From the NCBI RefSeq assembly GCF_945859825.1, contig NZ_CAMAPC010000005.1, positions 241,483-305,482 of the forward strand: a DNA stretch of 64,000 nucleotides, read 5' to 3'. The notes beneath the pieces were generated by a model that worked only from the letters and a program-made list of their open reading frames with translations, did not search any database and was not told where the DNA came from. The stretch is from Pseudoalteromonas holothuriae. GTDB taxonomy: Bacteria; Pseudomonadota; Gammaproteobacteria; Enterobacterales; Alteromonadaceae. Both the position numbers and the translations under genes were made by a program. How positions within the stretch are numbered: position 1 is the first letter of the stretch; each line of letters starts with the position of its first letter. Positions 1 through 8,919 of this stretch are shown in pieces.

Positions 1-185
1 CTTACCGGTAAAAGAATAACTAATAAAAACCAATTTTTTATAACAGCTAAAGGCGCAACGCTATCTAGCCTTACAATAAGCGCAAGCCAAAAGGCAGAGA
101 TAATAAATACCGAATCTAACGCTAAAGTAACTAGACGCTTATGGCTACGAGAAGCACCTAGCAAAACACGAAACCAACTATCCAT
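1..185 (-). CDS. Nucleoside-diphosphate-sugar 4,6-dehydratase, N-terminal fragment (PglF/WbpM/CapD type)
   Basis: Only the first 61 residues lie in the window; the gene runs off the left edge. The ATG at 185 follows an AAGGGA-type ribosome site. The visible part is an N-terminal pattern typical of membrane-anchored UDP-GlcNAc 4,6-dehydratases: a short basic start (SRSHKR) followed by a transmembrane helix (about residues 18-39) and the beginning of a second one (about 48-61). The Rossmann domain that would prove the assignment is outside the window. Three genes upstream in the same direction are PglE-, PglD- and PglC-like, which is the bacillosamine pathway, and a PglF-like dehydratase is exactly the missing step. 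The function is therefore inferred mainly from context. Any other large polytopic protein starting here cannot be excluded. Confidence 0.65.
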   Translation of the reverse strand, partial: MDSWFRVLLGASRSHKRLVTLALDSVFIISAFWLALIVRLDSVAPLAVIKNWFLLVILLPV

Positions 186-318
186 TGAGTTCCCTTTTTT
201 ATTCCTATTAAAATCAAAACCACAGTCGAAATTAAGCTTAGTGCATGTTCTATATATACACAAAAATAGCAAAAATGTTTGGAGGAAATATGAAGGATAC
301 GATTGCACCCTTCACTTT

Positions 319-1494
319 TTATTTTGATGCACAGTGAAGTACTTGCGTAATAACAGCACAAGCTTTGCTGATTTCTTCAGCTGTGAGTGTTGGGTGAACT
401 AAAAACATCAAAGAAGTTTCACCTAACTCAACCGCATTAGGTAAATGCCTAACTGGTCGCCAAGGCGTACTATCAAAGGCTTTTTCTAGGTAAACTTCTG
501 AGCAGCTACCTTGAAAACAAGGCACGCCAAGTGTGTTGATTTCATCGACTATGCGATCTCTTGTCCAGCCTTCTTTAAGCGCCATAGGGTTTACGAACAA
601 ATAATGTTTATACTCTGCATGTTCAATATAATCCGGCACGCGCACTATACGTACCACATTAAAAGCTTTTGCAACTTGATCTATAGCCTGAGCATTGCTT
701 TGTCTTTTAGCTGTCCAGTCAGACATACGAGTAAGTTGAATACGACCAATTGCAGCTTGCATTTCTGTCATACGCCAGTTAGTGCCAAAACTCTCATGCA
801 ACCAGCGAAATCCCGGGGGATGTTCACGATTGTAAATGGCATCAAAGCTTTTACCGTGGTCTTTATAACTCCACATTATTGACCATAGGTCTTTGGAGTT
901 TGTAGTAACCATTCCACCTTCACCACCAGTGGTCATAATTTTATCTTGGCAAAATGACCAAGCACCTATATGGCCTATAGTACCAACTGAACGACCCTTA
1001 TACTTAGCACCATGTGCCTGAGCACAGTCTTCTATGACATAAAAGCCATACTCTTGACTGAGGGCCATAATTGCATCCATTTCAGCAGGCATCCCAGCTA
1101 AATGCACCACAATAACTGCTTTTGTTTGAGGTGTTAAAACCGCTTTAATAGACTCAGCAGTAATAGCTTGGCTATTTAAGTCAACGTCGGCAAATACAGG
1201 TGCAGCTCCCGCTGTGACAATACTACTTGCAGAAGCTAAGAAAGTACGAGGAGTAGTAATAACCTCGTCTCCTTTGCCAACGTTCAATGCTTTCAACGCA
1301 ATATCTAACGCTAATGTGCCATTACCAAGTGCTATCGCATATTCAGCACCAGTCCAAGCTGCAAACTCTTTTTCAAATTCACGCCCTTCTGTACCTGTCC
1401 AGTAATTTACTTTGTTAGAAAGTACAACTTTACTTACTGCGTCAGCTTCTTGCTGAGTAAAGCTAGGCCAAGGGGAAAACGGGGAATTTAACAT
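319..1494 (-). CDS. pglE: DegT/DnrJ/EryC1-family sugar aminotransferase (PglE-like)
   Basis: This is a 391-residue PLP-dependent aminotransferase of the DegT/DnrJ/EryC1/StrS family. The PLP-contacting segment is around EDCAQAH (D156), and the Schiff-base lysine is K185 in CQDKIMTTGGEGG. Its predicted role is to transfer an amino group from glutamate to C4 of UDP-2-acetamido-4-keto-2,6-dideoxyhexose. The product is the 4-amino sugar that the neighbouring PglD-like protein acetylates. Its start lies 1 nt beyond the stop of that acetyltransferase gene, so the two are translated in tandem. A 133-bp gap separates it from the dehydratase fragment. Substrate choice cannot be read from the sequence; PglE is preferred because of the flanking PglD and PglC homologues. 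Confidence 0.85.
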   Translation of the reverse strand: MLNSPFSPWPSFTQQEADAVSKVVLSNKVNYWTGTEGREFEKEFAAWTGAEYAIALGNGTLALDIALKALNVGKGDEVITTPRTFLASASSIVTAGAAPVFADVDLNSQAITAESIKAVLTPQTKAVIVVHLAGMPAEMDAIMALSQEYGFYVIEDCAQAHGAKYKGRSVGTIGHIGAWSFCQDKIMTTGGEGGMVTTNSKDLWSIMWSYKDHGKSFDAIYNREHPPGFRWLHESFGTNWRMTEMQAAIGRIQLTRMSDWTAKRQSNAQAIDQVAKAFNVVRIVRVPDYIEHAEYKHYLFVNPMALKEGWTRDRIVDEINTLGVPCFQGSCSEVYLEKAFDSTPWRPVRHLPNAVELGETSLMFLVHPTLTAEEISKACAVITQVLHCASK

Positions 1495-1495
1495 T

Positions 1496-2119
1496 TTAAT
1501 CCTTCACAACTCTAGCAGGGTTACCATATGCTGTAACACCTGCTGGAATATTTTGTACAACAACAGAACCGGCTCCAATAATCGCTAGTTCTCCAACTTC
1601 AATCAACTGTTTAAAAGAGCTCCCAATACCTACCCACACTCCACTGGCAATTTTACAGCCGCCGGCAATGGCTGAACTTGGGCATATATGAACATAGTCC
1701 TGTATAAAACAGTCGTGCTCAACTGTCGTATTCGTGTTGATGATAGAGCCCCGACCGATTTGAGCAAAAGCGTTGATCACTGCACCAGCCATAACGACTG
1801 TACCTCCACCAATATTAGCTAATTTACTTACCGTAGCACTCGGGTGGAGCAATGCAGGCGTTTTAGCTCCAAGAGCTAACAGTTTCTCTAGCTTCTCTTT
1901 TCTAATTTGATTATTACCAATAGCAACTATTACGCCTTCGTAATTATCGAGCCTTTGAGCTAACGCTTCTGAATCTCCAACTACAGACCAGTGCTCAAGC
2001 TTGCTCTTAACTTCAAATGCATCATCAAAGAACTCGACGTGATAACCGTTTAATTCAGCGATTTCCGCTATTACTTTTCCGTGACCACTTGCCCCTAAAA
2101 TAGCCAGTTTAGCCATCAT
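1496..2119 (-). CDS. pglD: PglD/NeuD-family sugar O/N-acetyltransferase
   Basis: A 207-residue cytoplasmic acetyltransferase. It has an N-terminal Rossmann-like nucleotide-sugar-binding half ([16 protein letters not shown], residues 7-22) and a C-terminal left-handed parallel beta-helix made of hexapeptide repeats (about 90-200). H135 in TTVEHDCF aligns with the proposed catalytic base of the PglD family. Known members acetylate the 4-amino group of UDP-4-amino sugars with acetyl-CoA, giving UDP-N,N'-diacetylbacillosamine, or act as NeuD-type enzymes. The neighbours favour the first role. There are two consecutive ATG codons (2119 and 2116), and the gene overlaps the end of the upstream sugar transferase by about 11 nt, which suggests translational coupling. 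Confidence 0.87.
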   Translation of the reverse strand: MMAKLAILGASGHGKVIAEIAELNGYHVEFFDDAFEVKSKLEHWSVVGDSEALAQRLDNYEGVIVAIGNNQIRKEKLEKLLALGAKTPALLHPSATVSKLANIGGGTVVMAGAVINAFAQIGRGSIINTNTTVEHDCFIQDYVHICPSSAIAGGCKIASGVWVGIGSSFKQLIEVGELAIIGAGSVVVQNIPAGVTAYGNPARVVKD

Positions 2120-2708
2120 TTTGATTCCCTTTGAACGGCTCCATAGTCACGTGTCCATCACCACTTATTCCTTCGCGTACAAAGACTTTTTTTACGGTCA
2201 AAAAGAGTATTTTTATATCGAGTAAAAAGCTTTGATTTTCTACATACCAAACATCAAGCTTAAATTTGTCTTCCCAGCTAATTGCATTACGGCCATTCAC
2301 TTGTGCCCAACCAGTAATCCCAGGGCGGACATTATGGCGATGCGCTTGCTCAGAACTATAAAGAGGTAAGTACTGAACGAGTAGAGGTCTAGGTCCAACT
2401 AAGCTCATATCCCCTTTAATCACATTTAACAGTCCTGGCAGCTCGTCTAAGCTAGTTGAACGTAAAAAACCACCAAGCTTGGTCATGCGTTGGTCATCAG
2501 GTAATAAGTTCTCCTGCTTATCTTTAGCATCTAGCATGGTTCTGAACTTCATCATTTTAAAAATTTCACCATTCAAACCAGGGCGGTCTTGGGTAAATAA
2601 AATAGGTGAACCCAGTTTTAAGCGTATAAGCAAAGCAACTACAATTATTACAGGCAGTAAAGTCAGTATTGCGCACAGGGCAACTAAAAAATCAAAGATG
2701 CGTTTCAT
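2109..2708 (-). CDS. pglC: Undecaprenyl-phosphate sugar phosphotransferase, small monotopic type (PglC-like)
   Basis: At 199 residues this is the minimal catalytic form of the polyprenyl-phosphate hexose-1-phosphate transferase family, without the WbaP/WcaJ membrane domain. It has a re-entrant hydrophobic helix (about residues 5-30), the segment [18 protein letters not shown], the catalytic Asp-Glu pair (D88-E89 in TSLDELP), and the C-terminal signature VGPRPLL followed by [14 protein letters not shown]. It should start glycan assembly by moving a sugar 1-phosphate, here probably diNAcBac-1-P, onto undecaprenyl phosphate at the inner face of the inner membrane. The adjacent PglD, PglE and PglF-like genes supply that donor. 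WecA, encoded at 55024-56085, is an unrelated initiating enzyme, so at least two glycans are primed separately. Confidence 0.9.
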   Translation of the reverse strand: MKRIFDFLVALCAILTLLPVIIVVALLIRLKLGSPILFTQDRPGLNGEIFKMMKFRTMLDAKDKQENLLPDDQRMTKLGGFLRSTSLDELPGLLNVIKGDMSLVGPRPLLVQYLPLYSSEQAHRHNVRPGITGWAQVNGRNAISWEDKFKLDVWYVENQSFLLDIKILFLTVKKVFVREGISGDGHVTMEPFKGNQNDG

Positions 2709-3820
2709 TAATTTAATTCCATAATCTTCAAAAGTTCCGTATTAACCTTATGAACATCAAACTTATCTTCAACCATTGCTCTGCTTGCATTTGCCATTCT
2801 TTGCCATTCACTTTGGTTTTCTATAAACCAAATCATTTTTTCGGCAAGCTGTTCAGCATCGCCTTTTTTAACTAACCAACCATTCTCACCATTTGTAACA
2901 GTTTCTCGACAACCTGGAACATCTGTTGTCAATATTGGTCGACCAGTAGCCATCGCTTCTAAAACAGTCCGTGGTAATCCTTCATGATATGAGGGCAGTA
3001 CGAAAATACTGCAACTTTCTATATAAGGCCTTACGTCGTCTGTTTCACCTAAATAGTTAACGACACTATTACCATTTAAACATTCGAGCTCTTTTAAAGA
3101 AATACCATCTGGCGAAGGATCTACAGGGCCGACTAATTGAAACTCTGCCATTGAATACTTTTCCTTCACTATTCTGGCCGCTTCTATATACTCACGAATA
3201 CCTTTATCACCCAACAAACGAGCAATAAGTAAAAACTTCGGGAAGCCAGGTAAAGGCTTAACATCAAAGTGCTTGATATCAACACCAGAGCCATTAACAA
3301 CTACAGTTTTATTTTCAGGAACTATTCCCAGTTCAACAAAAACCCTCTTATTATCTGGATTTTGAAAAATAACCTTGCTTGAACGCTTCAATGCAACTTT
3401 ATATAGAAAAACAACCAATTTCATTAACAGATTTTTCTTCCTGTTTCCCTTTTGGAAAGCGAAACCTAAACCTGTAACCAGAGCATAGAAGCGGCAATTA
3501 GGAATATAACGCGTAGCAAACGCCCCCCAAATGATAGGTTTTATTGTATATGCTAAAATTATATTAGGGTTTTCAGCTTGGAAAGTTCTTCGAAAAAAAA
3601 GAAAAGTATTTAGATCTTGGATAGGGTTTAAGCCATTTCTACTCACTGGATAATCAATATAGTCAATTCCTAATTTCTTTATTTCCTTTTCTTCTAAAGT
3701 ACTTGAACCATTTGCTAAGCCTGTAACTTTAAAATTACTATTTACTAAAGACTTAACTAGCTCACCTCTAAAGTTGACAATAGAGCGCGGCAATGCACCG
3801 ATTAACATAATATATTGCAT
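2708..3820 (-). CDS. Glycosyltransferase family 4 (GT-B, PglA-like)
   Basis: A 370-residue GT-B glycosyltransferase. The N-terminal domain starts [19 protein letters not shown]. The C-terminal domain has the donor-binding signature [18 protein letters not shown] and a following DVPGCRE, typical of GT4 enzymes that use nucleotide sugars with retention. Its position right upstream of the priming transferase, in the arrangement seen in pgl loci, suggests that it adds the second sugar onto undecaprenyl-PP-diNAcBac, as PglA does with GalNAc. Its start codon overlaps the asparagine-synthase stop by 1 nt. The acceptor and donor cannot be read from sequence. Confidence 0.82.
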   Translation of the reverse strand: MQYIMLIGALPRSIVNFRGELVKSLVNSNFKVTGLANGSSTLEEKEIKKLGIDYIDYPVSRNGLNPIQDLNTFLFFRRTFQAENPNIILAYTIKPIIWGAFATRYIPNCRFYALVTGLGFAFQKGNRKKNLLMKLVVFLYKVALKRSSKVIFQNPDNKRVFVELGIVPENKTVVVNGSGVDIKHFDVKPLPGFPKFLLIARLLGDKGIREYIEAARIVKEKYSMAEFQLVGPVDPSPDGISLKELECLNGNSVVNYLGETDDVRPYIESCSIFVLPSYHEGLPRTVLEAMATGRPILTTDVPGCRETVTNGENGWLVKKGDAEQLAEKMIWFIENQSEWQRMANASRAMVEDKFDVHKVNTELLKIMELN

Positions 3821-5754
3821 TACAATCTACTTGTTCTCTTTACATCTGCATCTAACCATGCTTGCACCATAAGAATATCCCATAATTTGGCAGCGTTATT
3901 TTCTTCGTATCTAAGGTGATTGATTAGCGCTTCTTGCACCAGACTAGGATTATACAAACCCTGAGCTTTTAAGCGTTCAAATGATAATAAATCTTGAGCC
4001 CACTCTTTTAACTCCGCTCTAAGCCACTCATGTATAGGAACACCAAACCCCATTTTTGGCCGCTCCATCATGTCTCGAGGTAAGTACTCATATAATATTT
4101 GTTTCAAAGGCCACTTCCCTACTTTTCCTTTCTGCTTTATAGAAAGAGGCATTCTCCAAGCGGCACCAACAACGTTTGGGTCCAAAAGAGGTATCCTCCC
4201 CTCCAAACTCACATTCATAGCTGTTCTATCTACCTTAGTTAAAATATCTCCAGCTAAATATGTCACTGAATCTAGGTACATCATCCACTCACCGATTTCA
4301 TCAAATTCAACGTCATTGGTTGACAAAAAATCATGTAAATACGGATAATTAGCACCTTCGACCAATACATCGTTTGATTTCCAATGGGTGATAGATTGCT
4401 TGTAAAAACCCTCTATATCTTTTGCTTCAAGCCAAGTTGAAAGTGTTTTTATTTTAGAACCAACCTGCCCCTTTCTACCATAGCTATCTGCTTTTTTACT
4501 TAGGAAGAAAAACAATTTATTTAGTACCGAAACTGGCATCGCTTGTAAGGTACGTGCAATCGCTTTTCTTGCTGGTATTTTTGAAACTTTACGCCAAATA
4601 TCAGGAGTAGCAGTATATCTATTATACCCACTAAATAACTCATCTCCACCGTCACCACTCAACGCAACGGTTACTTTTTCTTTTGCCATAGCACTAACTA
4701 AAAAAGTAGGCATTTGAGAAGCATCTGAAAAAGGCTCATCAAATATAGCCCCTAACCTTGGGACGAGGTCAAGTACATCCGCTGGAGAAAAATACTTTTC
4801 ATGATGAACCGTCCCTAGTTGATTGGCCACAGCCTTAGCAAACTCAGCCTCATTATAACCAGGCACATCAAAACCAATTGAAAAAGTATTTATCGGTTTA
4901 TCTGAGTGCGACTGCATTAACGACACGACTAAGCTAGAGTCAACTCCGCCGGATAAAAAAGCTCCCAGCGGTACATCAGAAGCCATACGTAACTTAACCG
5001 CTTTTTTTAGTTCGTCATGTAAGCTGTTTACTGCCTCAATTTCATCAAAGAATTGATTCTTCCGGCTTTTCTTAATCGTCTCACTGATAGACCAGTAATA
5101 CTTTTCTTCCTTTAATTCACCTGATTTATACTGTATAAAACTGCCTGGCATAAGTTTACTCACTTCACAGTAAACCGACAGGGGGGCGGGAATATATGAA
5201 ACAGCAGCTTGTTTAGCTATTGCATCTCTATTTATCGTTAAGTGTTCGCCAAATTCAGCCTCGATGCTGGTCAACTCAGATGAAAAAACCAAGTGTTTGT
5301 TGATTAACCCATAATACAAAGGCTTTTCACCAAATTTATCTCTGGCTAGAGTCAAACACTGTTCTTTATTATCCCAAAGAGCAAATGCAAACATTCCATT
5401 AAACACGTCTAATGACTTTGCGACTCCCCAAATTTCAAAGGCATGTAACATGACTTCTGTATCAGAAGTGCCTCGCCACTGAATCTGCGGTAGCTGAGCT
5501 CGTACCTCTTCAAAATTATATATTTCACCATTGAATACAAGCGTAAAACGACCAGTGTTGCTATGCATTGGTTGGTGTCCAGCAGCACTCAGATCGTGAA
5601 TTGATAAACGTCTATGTCCCAGAAAAATGTTTTCCTGCCCCCAAACACCATGATCATCCGGGCCTCTATGCTCTATTTTACTGAGCATATTATGTAAATT
5701 GTCTGCTGAAAAATCAGAAGAACTCGGACTAACAACTCCAACTAACCCACACAT
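3820..5754 (-). CDS. asnB: Glutamine-dependent asparagine synthase family amidotransferase
   Basis: A 644-residue protein with the two domains of class II asparagine synthetase. The N-terminal nucleophile glutaminase begins with catalytic C2 (MCGLVGVV) and has FNGEIYN at about 74-80. The C-terminal ATP-pyrophosphatase domain has the PP-loop SGGVDSS at 268-274 and LSGDGGDELFSGYNRY further on. In O-antigen clusters such enzymes (for example WbpS-type proteins) are proposed to amidate the carboxyl of hexuronic acids rather than make asparagine. Here a UDP-HexNAc 6-dehydrogenase and a 4-epimerase in the same operon would supply a GalNAcA-type uronic acid, so amidation of that sugar is the preferred inference. 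A housekeeping AsnB role is possible. Confidence 0.9.
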   Translation of the reverse strand: MCGLVGVVSPSSSDFSADNLHNMLSKIEHRGPDDHGVWGQENIFLGHRRLSIHDLSAAGHQPMHSNTGRFTLVFNGEIYNFEEVRAQLPQIQWRGTSDTEVMLHAFEIWGVAKSLDVFNGMFAFALWDNKEQCLTLARDKFGEKPLYYGLINKHLVFSSELTSIEAEFGEHLTINRDAIAKQAAVSYIPAPLSVYCEVSKLMPGSFIQYKSGELKEEKYYWSISETIKKSRKNQFFDEIEAVNSLHDELKKAVKLRMASDVPLGAFLSGGVDSSLVVSLMQSHSDKPINTFSIGFDVPGYNEAEFAKAVANQLGTVHHEKYFSPADVLDLVPRLGAIFDEPFSDASQMPTFLVSAMAKEKVTVALSGDGGDELFSGYNRYTATPDIWRKVSKIPARKAIARTLQAMPVSVLNKLFFFLSKKADSYGRKGQVGSKIKTLSTWLEAKDIEGFYKQSITHWKSNDVLVEGANYPYLHDFLSTNDVEFDEIGEWMMYLDSVTYLAGDILTKVDRTAMNVSLEGRIPLLDPNVVGAAWRMPLSIKQKGKVGKWPLKQILYEYLPRDMMERPKMGFGVPIHEWLRAELKEWAQDLLSFERLKAQGLYNPSLVQEALINHLRYEENNAAKLWDILMVQAWLDADVKRTSRL

Positions 5755-5763
5755 AAATCCCCT

Positions 5764-6843
5764 TTATACTTCTAAAAAACACTTTGCGATTGTTTTAATT
5801 GAAAAGTTTTTGCGTACATGCATAGTTGTTTTTAGTACCTTTTCTTTCTTAATATCAGGGGAAAGTAAAATAAACTTGGTAATACAATCAGCTAACTTTT
5901 CGTCATCTTTTACTGGAGCTATATGATCATCATTATTGATTATGTACGGCGCATCACCGACGTCTGTAGAGAAAACAGCACAGCCATGAGATGCTGCTTC
6001 TGCTAGTACATTAGGGAAGCCTTCGGTCTTTGAAGAAAGTATGAAAATATCCACAGTACTATAAAATGCAGCCATTGAGTCCAATTCACCAAGTAAGATT
6101 ACATCATCACAATTTAACTCTAGACTATTTAGCATACCCATTAGAATTGTGTTTTGGCCATGTATTCCACGACCGCAAATATGCAGCTCAACATTGAGAT
6201 TTTGAGATTTTAATCTTTTAAAAGTCTTAAGTAACGTCAAATAATCTTTTGCTTCATGGAATCTACCAGCAGCCCCTAAAATTAAGGATTTGGCTTTAAA
6301 ATCTCTAAGTTTCAGTTCCGAAAAAAAGTAACCATTGGGTATATAAACAGACTTTTGGTAAGAATTGTAGCCAAAATTTTCGTGTTGTTTCTGCGCTTTT
6401 TGAGAGCAATAGACAACTTTATCTGGAATATTCTTTAAAAACCGCCCTAACTGAATTGCTATTTTCGTGCTTCTTTTTTCACCTTGATAATCATCTAGGG
6501 AATGTCTAACCCCCCAAATTAACGGTATATCTCTTCGAGATAAAATCCTAGCAAGTGCAGAAATAACATTCGCATGATACATCCAAGAGAAAACCTTTAT
6601 AGGTGTTTCTCTTTTAATGATAATAGCCAATTTTAAAGATGCTCCTAGTAAGGAAAAAACGTTATGAGCCCCCAATGCTATAACTTCACAGTTCGGGTGT
6701 TCTATCTTTTCAATCATTTCTGGATTTTTGGCCATCAGCGATATAACTTTAAAAGGTGTACCCTTACTACTATTTATGTTTCTAATCAACGCAGACTCAG
6801 CACCTCCTAATTCGCTAAAATTAGTTATCACTTGAATAATCAT
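5764..6843 (-). CDS. Glycosyltransferase family 4
   Basis: A 359-residue GT-B enzyme that starts MIIQVITNFSELGGAESAL, the usual beginning of GT4 proteins with a glycine-rich GGAE acceptor loop. The C-terminal domain has LGAAGRFHEAKDY and the donor-site motif SSKTEGFPNVLAEAASHG. The open frame extends 61 codons further upstream, but those codons are antisense-like hydrophobic sequence lying inside the polymerase gene. The ATG at 6843 is therefore taken as the start, giving a 23-nt overlap with that gene. It probably adds one sugar of the region A repeat unit. Donor unknown. Confidence 0.83.
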   Translation of the reverse strand: MIIQVITNFSELGGAESALIRNINSSKGTPFKVISLMAKNPEMIEKIEHPNCEVIALGAHNVFSLLGASLKLAIIIKRETPIKVFSWMYHANVISALARILSRRDIPLIWGVRHSLDDYQGEKRSTKIAIQLGRFLKNIPDKVVYCSQKAQKQHENFGYNSYQKSVYIPNGYFFSELKLRDFKAKSLILGAAGRFHEAKDYLTLLKTFKRLKSQNLNVELHICGRGIHGQNTILMGMLNSLELNCDDVILLGELDSMAAFYSTVDIFILSSKTEGFPNVLAEAASHGCAVFSTDVGDAPYIINNDDHIAPVKDDEKLADCITKFILLSPDIKKEKVLKTTMHVRKNFSIKTIAKCFLEV

Positions 6844-7978
6844 CAAACCCCTTACCCACAAAACCTTCAGAAATTGATTTAAAGTAAAAAACAATAAAAT
6901 AAAAAACAGCCATGCCATGAGAGCTATTAAAAATAAACTGACCTTTAAAATTAAAAACCAAGACAACCAAAAGCAACAAAAAAGAAAAGATTTTATCAAC
7001 CTTAAATACAAAGTAAATGATACCAAGAAGAGATATCTTTAGAAGTAAATAGGGGATACCTCCAAACAAAAGCTCTTTCAAAAAGCCTGAATCCGTATAT
7101 GCAAAAAGGCCATTATTAACATAACCTGTTCCATACAGCAGGTTAAGACCACTAGTATCTATCCATATAGCATCTACCACATCGATGATATAGCTTTTAT
7201 CCCCCCCTTCAAGAACCCAGTTTTTATAAACCTGCAAACTGTCTATTTCAGATAGCAAATAAATACCGGCATAAACCATGAGTAGAGAAAAAACTATAAA
7301 AACAAGACGTTTAGATAAAAAGTAACCTAAAATAGCAACAACGGCTAAAGATGCTGTTCTCGCTGCAATTACTGCAGAAAAGCCAACTGTAAAAAATGCT
7401 GCCATACGAGTGAAGGAAGCTCTTTCTTTAACCAAAGTATAACCTAAAAGCATCGAAAAAATGCCATAAGCAGTACCTATTGTATAATATCCTGACATCG
7501 ACAAGTATGAGTTTCGGAATGGGTTATAACCTAGTTCAGAGCTTAAGTTTTCACCTTTAAAAAGTTCAATCATTGGAAACAGTACGGGATTACTTGCCAC
7601 TGAAAAGTTTATAACAGAATTAACAACAAAGCAGAGCGTAAGAAAGAAAACAACTTTATTTTTATCCAAGAAAAAATAATAAACAAAATAACAAGAAACA
7701 AAGGTCAACCAACCTCTAAGTATTGATAAGAGAAATTCAAAATTATCCCCCAACACCAACACTCGAAGCAGTGAGAAAAAAAAGACCGCAAAGAAGTAAA
7801 TTGACACAATATAAAACACACTATCAAGACTAAACTTAAACTTCGTAACAGTGACTTTCAACAAAAAAAGCAAAACAAAAAAAATAGAAAGCCCAACCCC
7901 ATTTAAAAAAAATGGAATCTGCGGATCAAAGAGAGCTATAAAAACAAATAAGAAAGAAAAAAAACTACGAAAAATCAC
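6821..7978 (-). CDS. Wzy-like O-antigen/capsule repeat-unit polymerase
   Basis: A 385-residue integral membrane protein with about 10-12 predicted transmembrane helices and one larger periplasmic loop (roughly 230-300, including EGGDKSYIIDVVDAIWIDTS). There is no recognisable enzyme domain, which is the usual picture for Wzy polymerases. They join undecaprenyl-linked repeat units in the periplasm. A flippase and several glycosyltransferases in the same operon support this. The start is a GTG at 7978 whose bases overlap the TGA of the upstream GT2 gene (GTGA). The gene is strikingly A+T rich even for this window, as is common for polymerase genes that move between strains. The call is by topology and context. 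Confidence 0.75.
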   Translation of the reverse strand: MIFRSFFSFLFVFIALFDPQIPFFLNGVGLSIFFVLLFLLKVTVTKFKFSLDSVFYIVSIYFFAVFFFSLLRVLVLGDNFEFLLSILRGWLTFVSCYFVYYFFLDKNKVVFFLTLCFVVNSVINFSVASNPVLFPMIELFKGENLSSELGYNPFRNSYLSMSGYYTIGTAYGIFSMLLGYTLVKERASFTRMAAFFTVGFSAVIAARTASLAVVAILGYFLSKRLVFIVFSLLMVYAGIYLLSEIDSLQVYKNWVLEGGDKSYIIDVVDAIWIDTSGLNLLYGTGYVNNGLFAYTDSGFLKELLFGGIPYLLLKISLLGIIYFVFKVDKIFSFLLLLVVLVFNFKGQFIFNSSHGMAVFYFIVFYFKSISEGFVGKGFDDYSSDN

Positions 7979-8919
7979 TTTTTCCTCCTTCTCATATTGT
8001 TAATAACTTTAATAAACAATGTGAGTAACAGTGGAGAGAAACATAGAGTTAAAAACACCAGTTGCACTTTTGAATAATATCCAATCCTAAAAGACTCAAC
8101 ACTATACTCTTTAGCCATTAGCTTATCACCAAGAACACCGGACTGATACGCATAGGCTAAAATAGCCTTTGCATACAATTTTTTAACTTTTTTTGATGGT
8201 TTATCTTTCAAGTAATTAGTAAATATCTTACGCGTTGCTTTTGGGAGTATAGGATTTACTTTTTTACTTTTCACACTAATTCCTATTTTAGCTCTATAAC
8301 AACCCAGCTTGGAATCTATATGATATATATTACCCTTTTTCACTTGTTCAAAATGAGTTTCTATATCAACCAAATCAACATGAAATAAATTATCCCAAAA
8401 TTCACTACCGTCAACATTTCGAAAAACTTTAGAAGAATGAGCGAAAAATGGTAACTGAGAAAGTAAATCAATTATACCGTATTCACCTTGTGGCCAAGCT
8501 CTATAGCTTTCCTGGATAACTTCGCCATCACCGTCAATGACAGCCATATCATGAGTGCAATAAAATACATCCCTTTTGTTTTCCAGTATTTCCACTTGCA
8601 TTTTCAGCTTATTTTCTCTCATAAGATCGTCACCATCAAGATGAGCAATATACTCTCCTTTTGCTAATTTATATAGCTCAACTATATTTTTGGCAACGCC
8701 TACATTAGAAGTTCTAAGTATTGGTCTAATCATTTCTGGATATTTTTCAGCAAGCTCAATTATTCGCTCTCTAGTCCCATCAGTGGAACAATCATCACCA
8801 ACAAGTATCTCAAAATTAAAGTCACAATTTTGATTAACAACACTAAGCAAACAGCTTTCGATAAATTGGATTTGATTATAAGTTACAATACAAACTGAAA
8901 CTTTAATATTATTCTCCAT
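7975..8919 (-). CDS. Glycosyltransferase family 2
   Basis: A 314-residue GT-A enzyme. The N-terminus (VSVCIVTYNQIQFIESCLLS) and the segment LVGDDCSTDGTRERI are classic GT2 nucleotide-binding features. The metal-binding Asp pair is in AHLDGDDLM. A C-terminal hydrophobic stretch (VQLVFLTLCFSPLLLTLFI) may tether it to the inner membrane. The ATG at 8919 shares a TGATG overlap with the flippase stop codon, so the two are translationally coupled. The TTG one codon earlier is less likely. It is one of three ordinary glycosyltransferases in this operon, consistent with a repeat unit of about four sugars. Donor unknown. Confidence 0.85.
   Translation of the reverse strand: MENNIKVSVCIVTYNQIQFIESCLLSVVNQNCDFNFEILVGDDCSTDGTRERIIELAEKYPEMIRPILRTSNVGVAKNIVELYKLAKGEYIAHLDGDDLMRENKLKMQVEILENKRDVFYCTHDMAVIDGDGEVIQESYRAWPQGEYGIIDLLSQLPFFAHSSKVFRNVDGSEFWDNLFHVDLVDIETHFEQVKKGNIYHIDSKLGCYRAKIGISVKSKKVNPILPKATRKIFTNYLKDKPSKKVKKLYAKAILAYAYQSGVLGDKLMAKEYSVESFRIGYYSKVQLVFLTLCFSPLLLTLFIKVINNMRRRKK

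Noticed and set aside
6844..7026. 61-codon N-terminal extension of the GT4 gene at 5764-6843
   Set aside because: It lies within the Wzy-like gene and reads as hydrophobic out-of-frame sequence; the standard GT4 start is the ATG at 6843.
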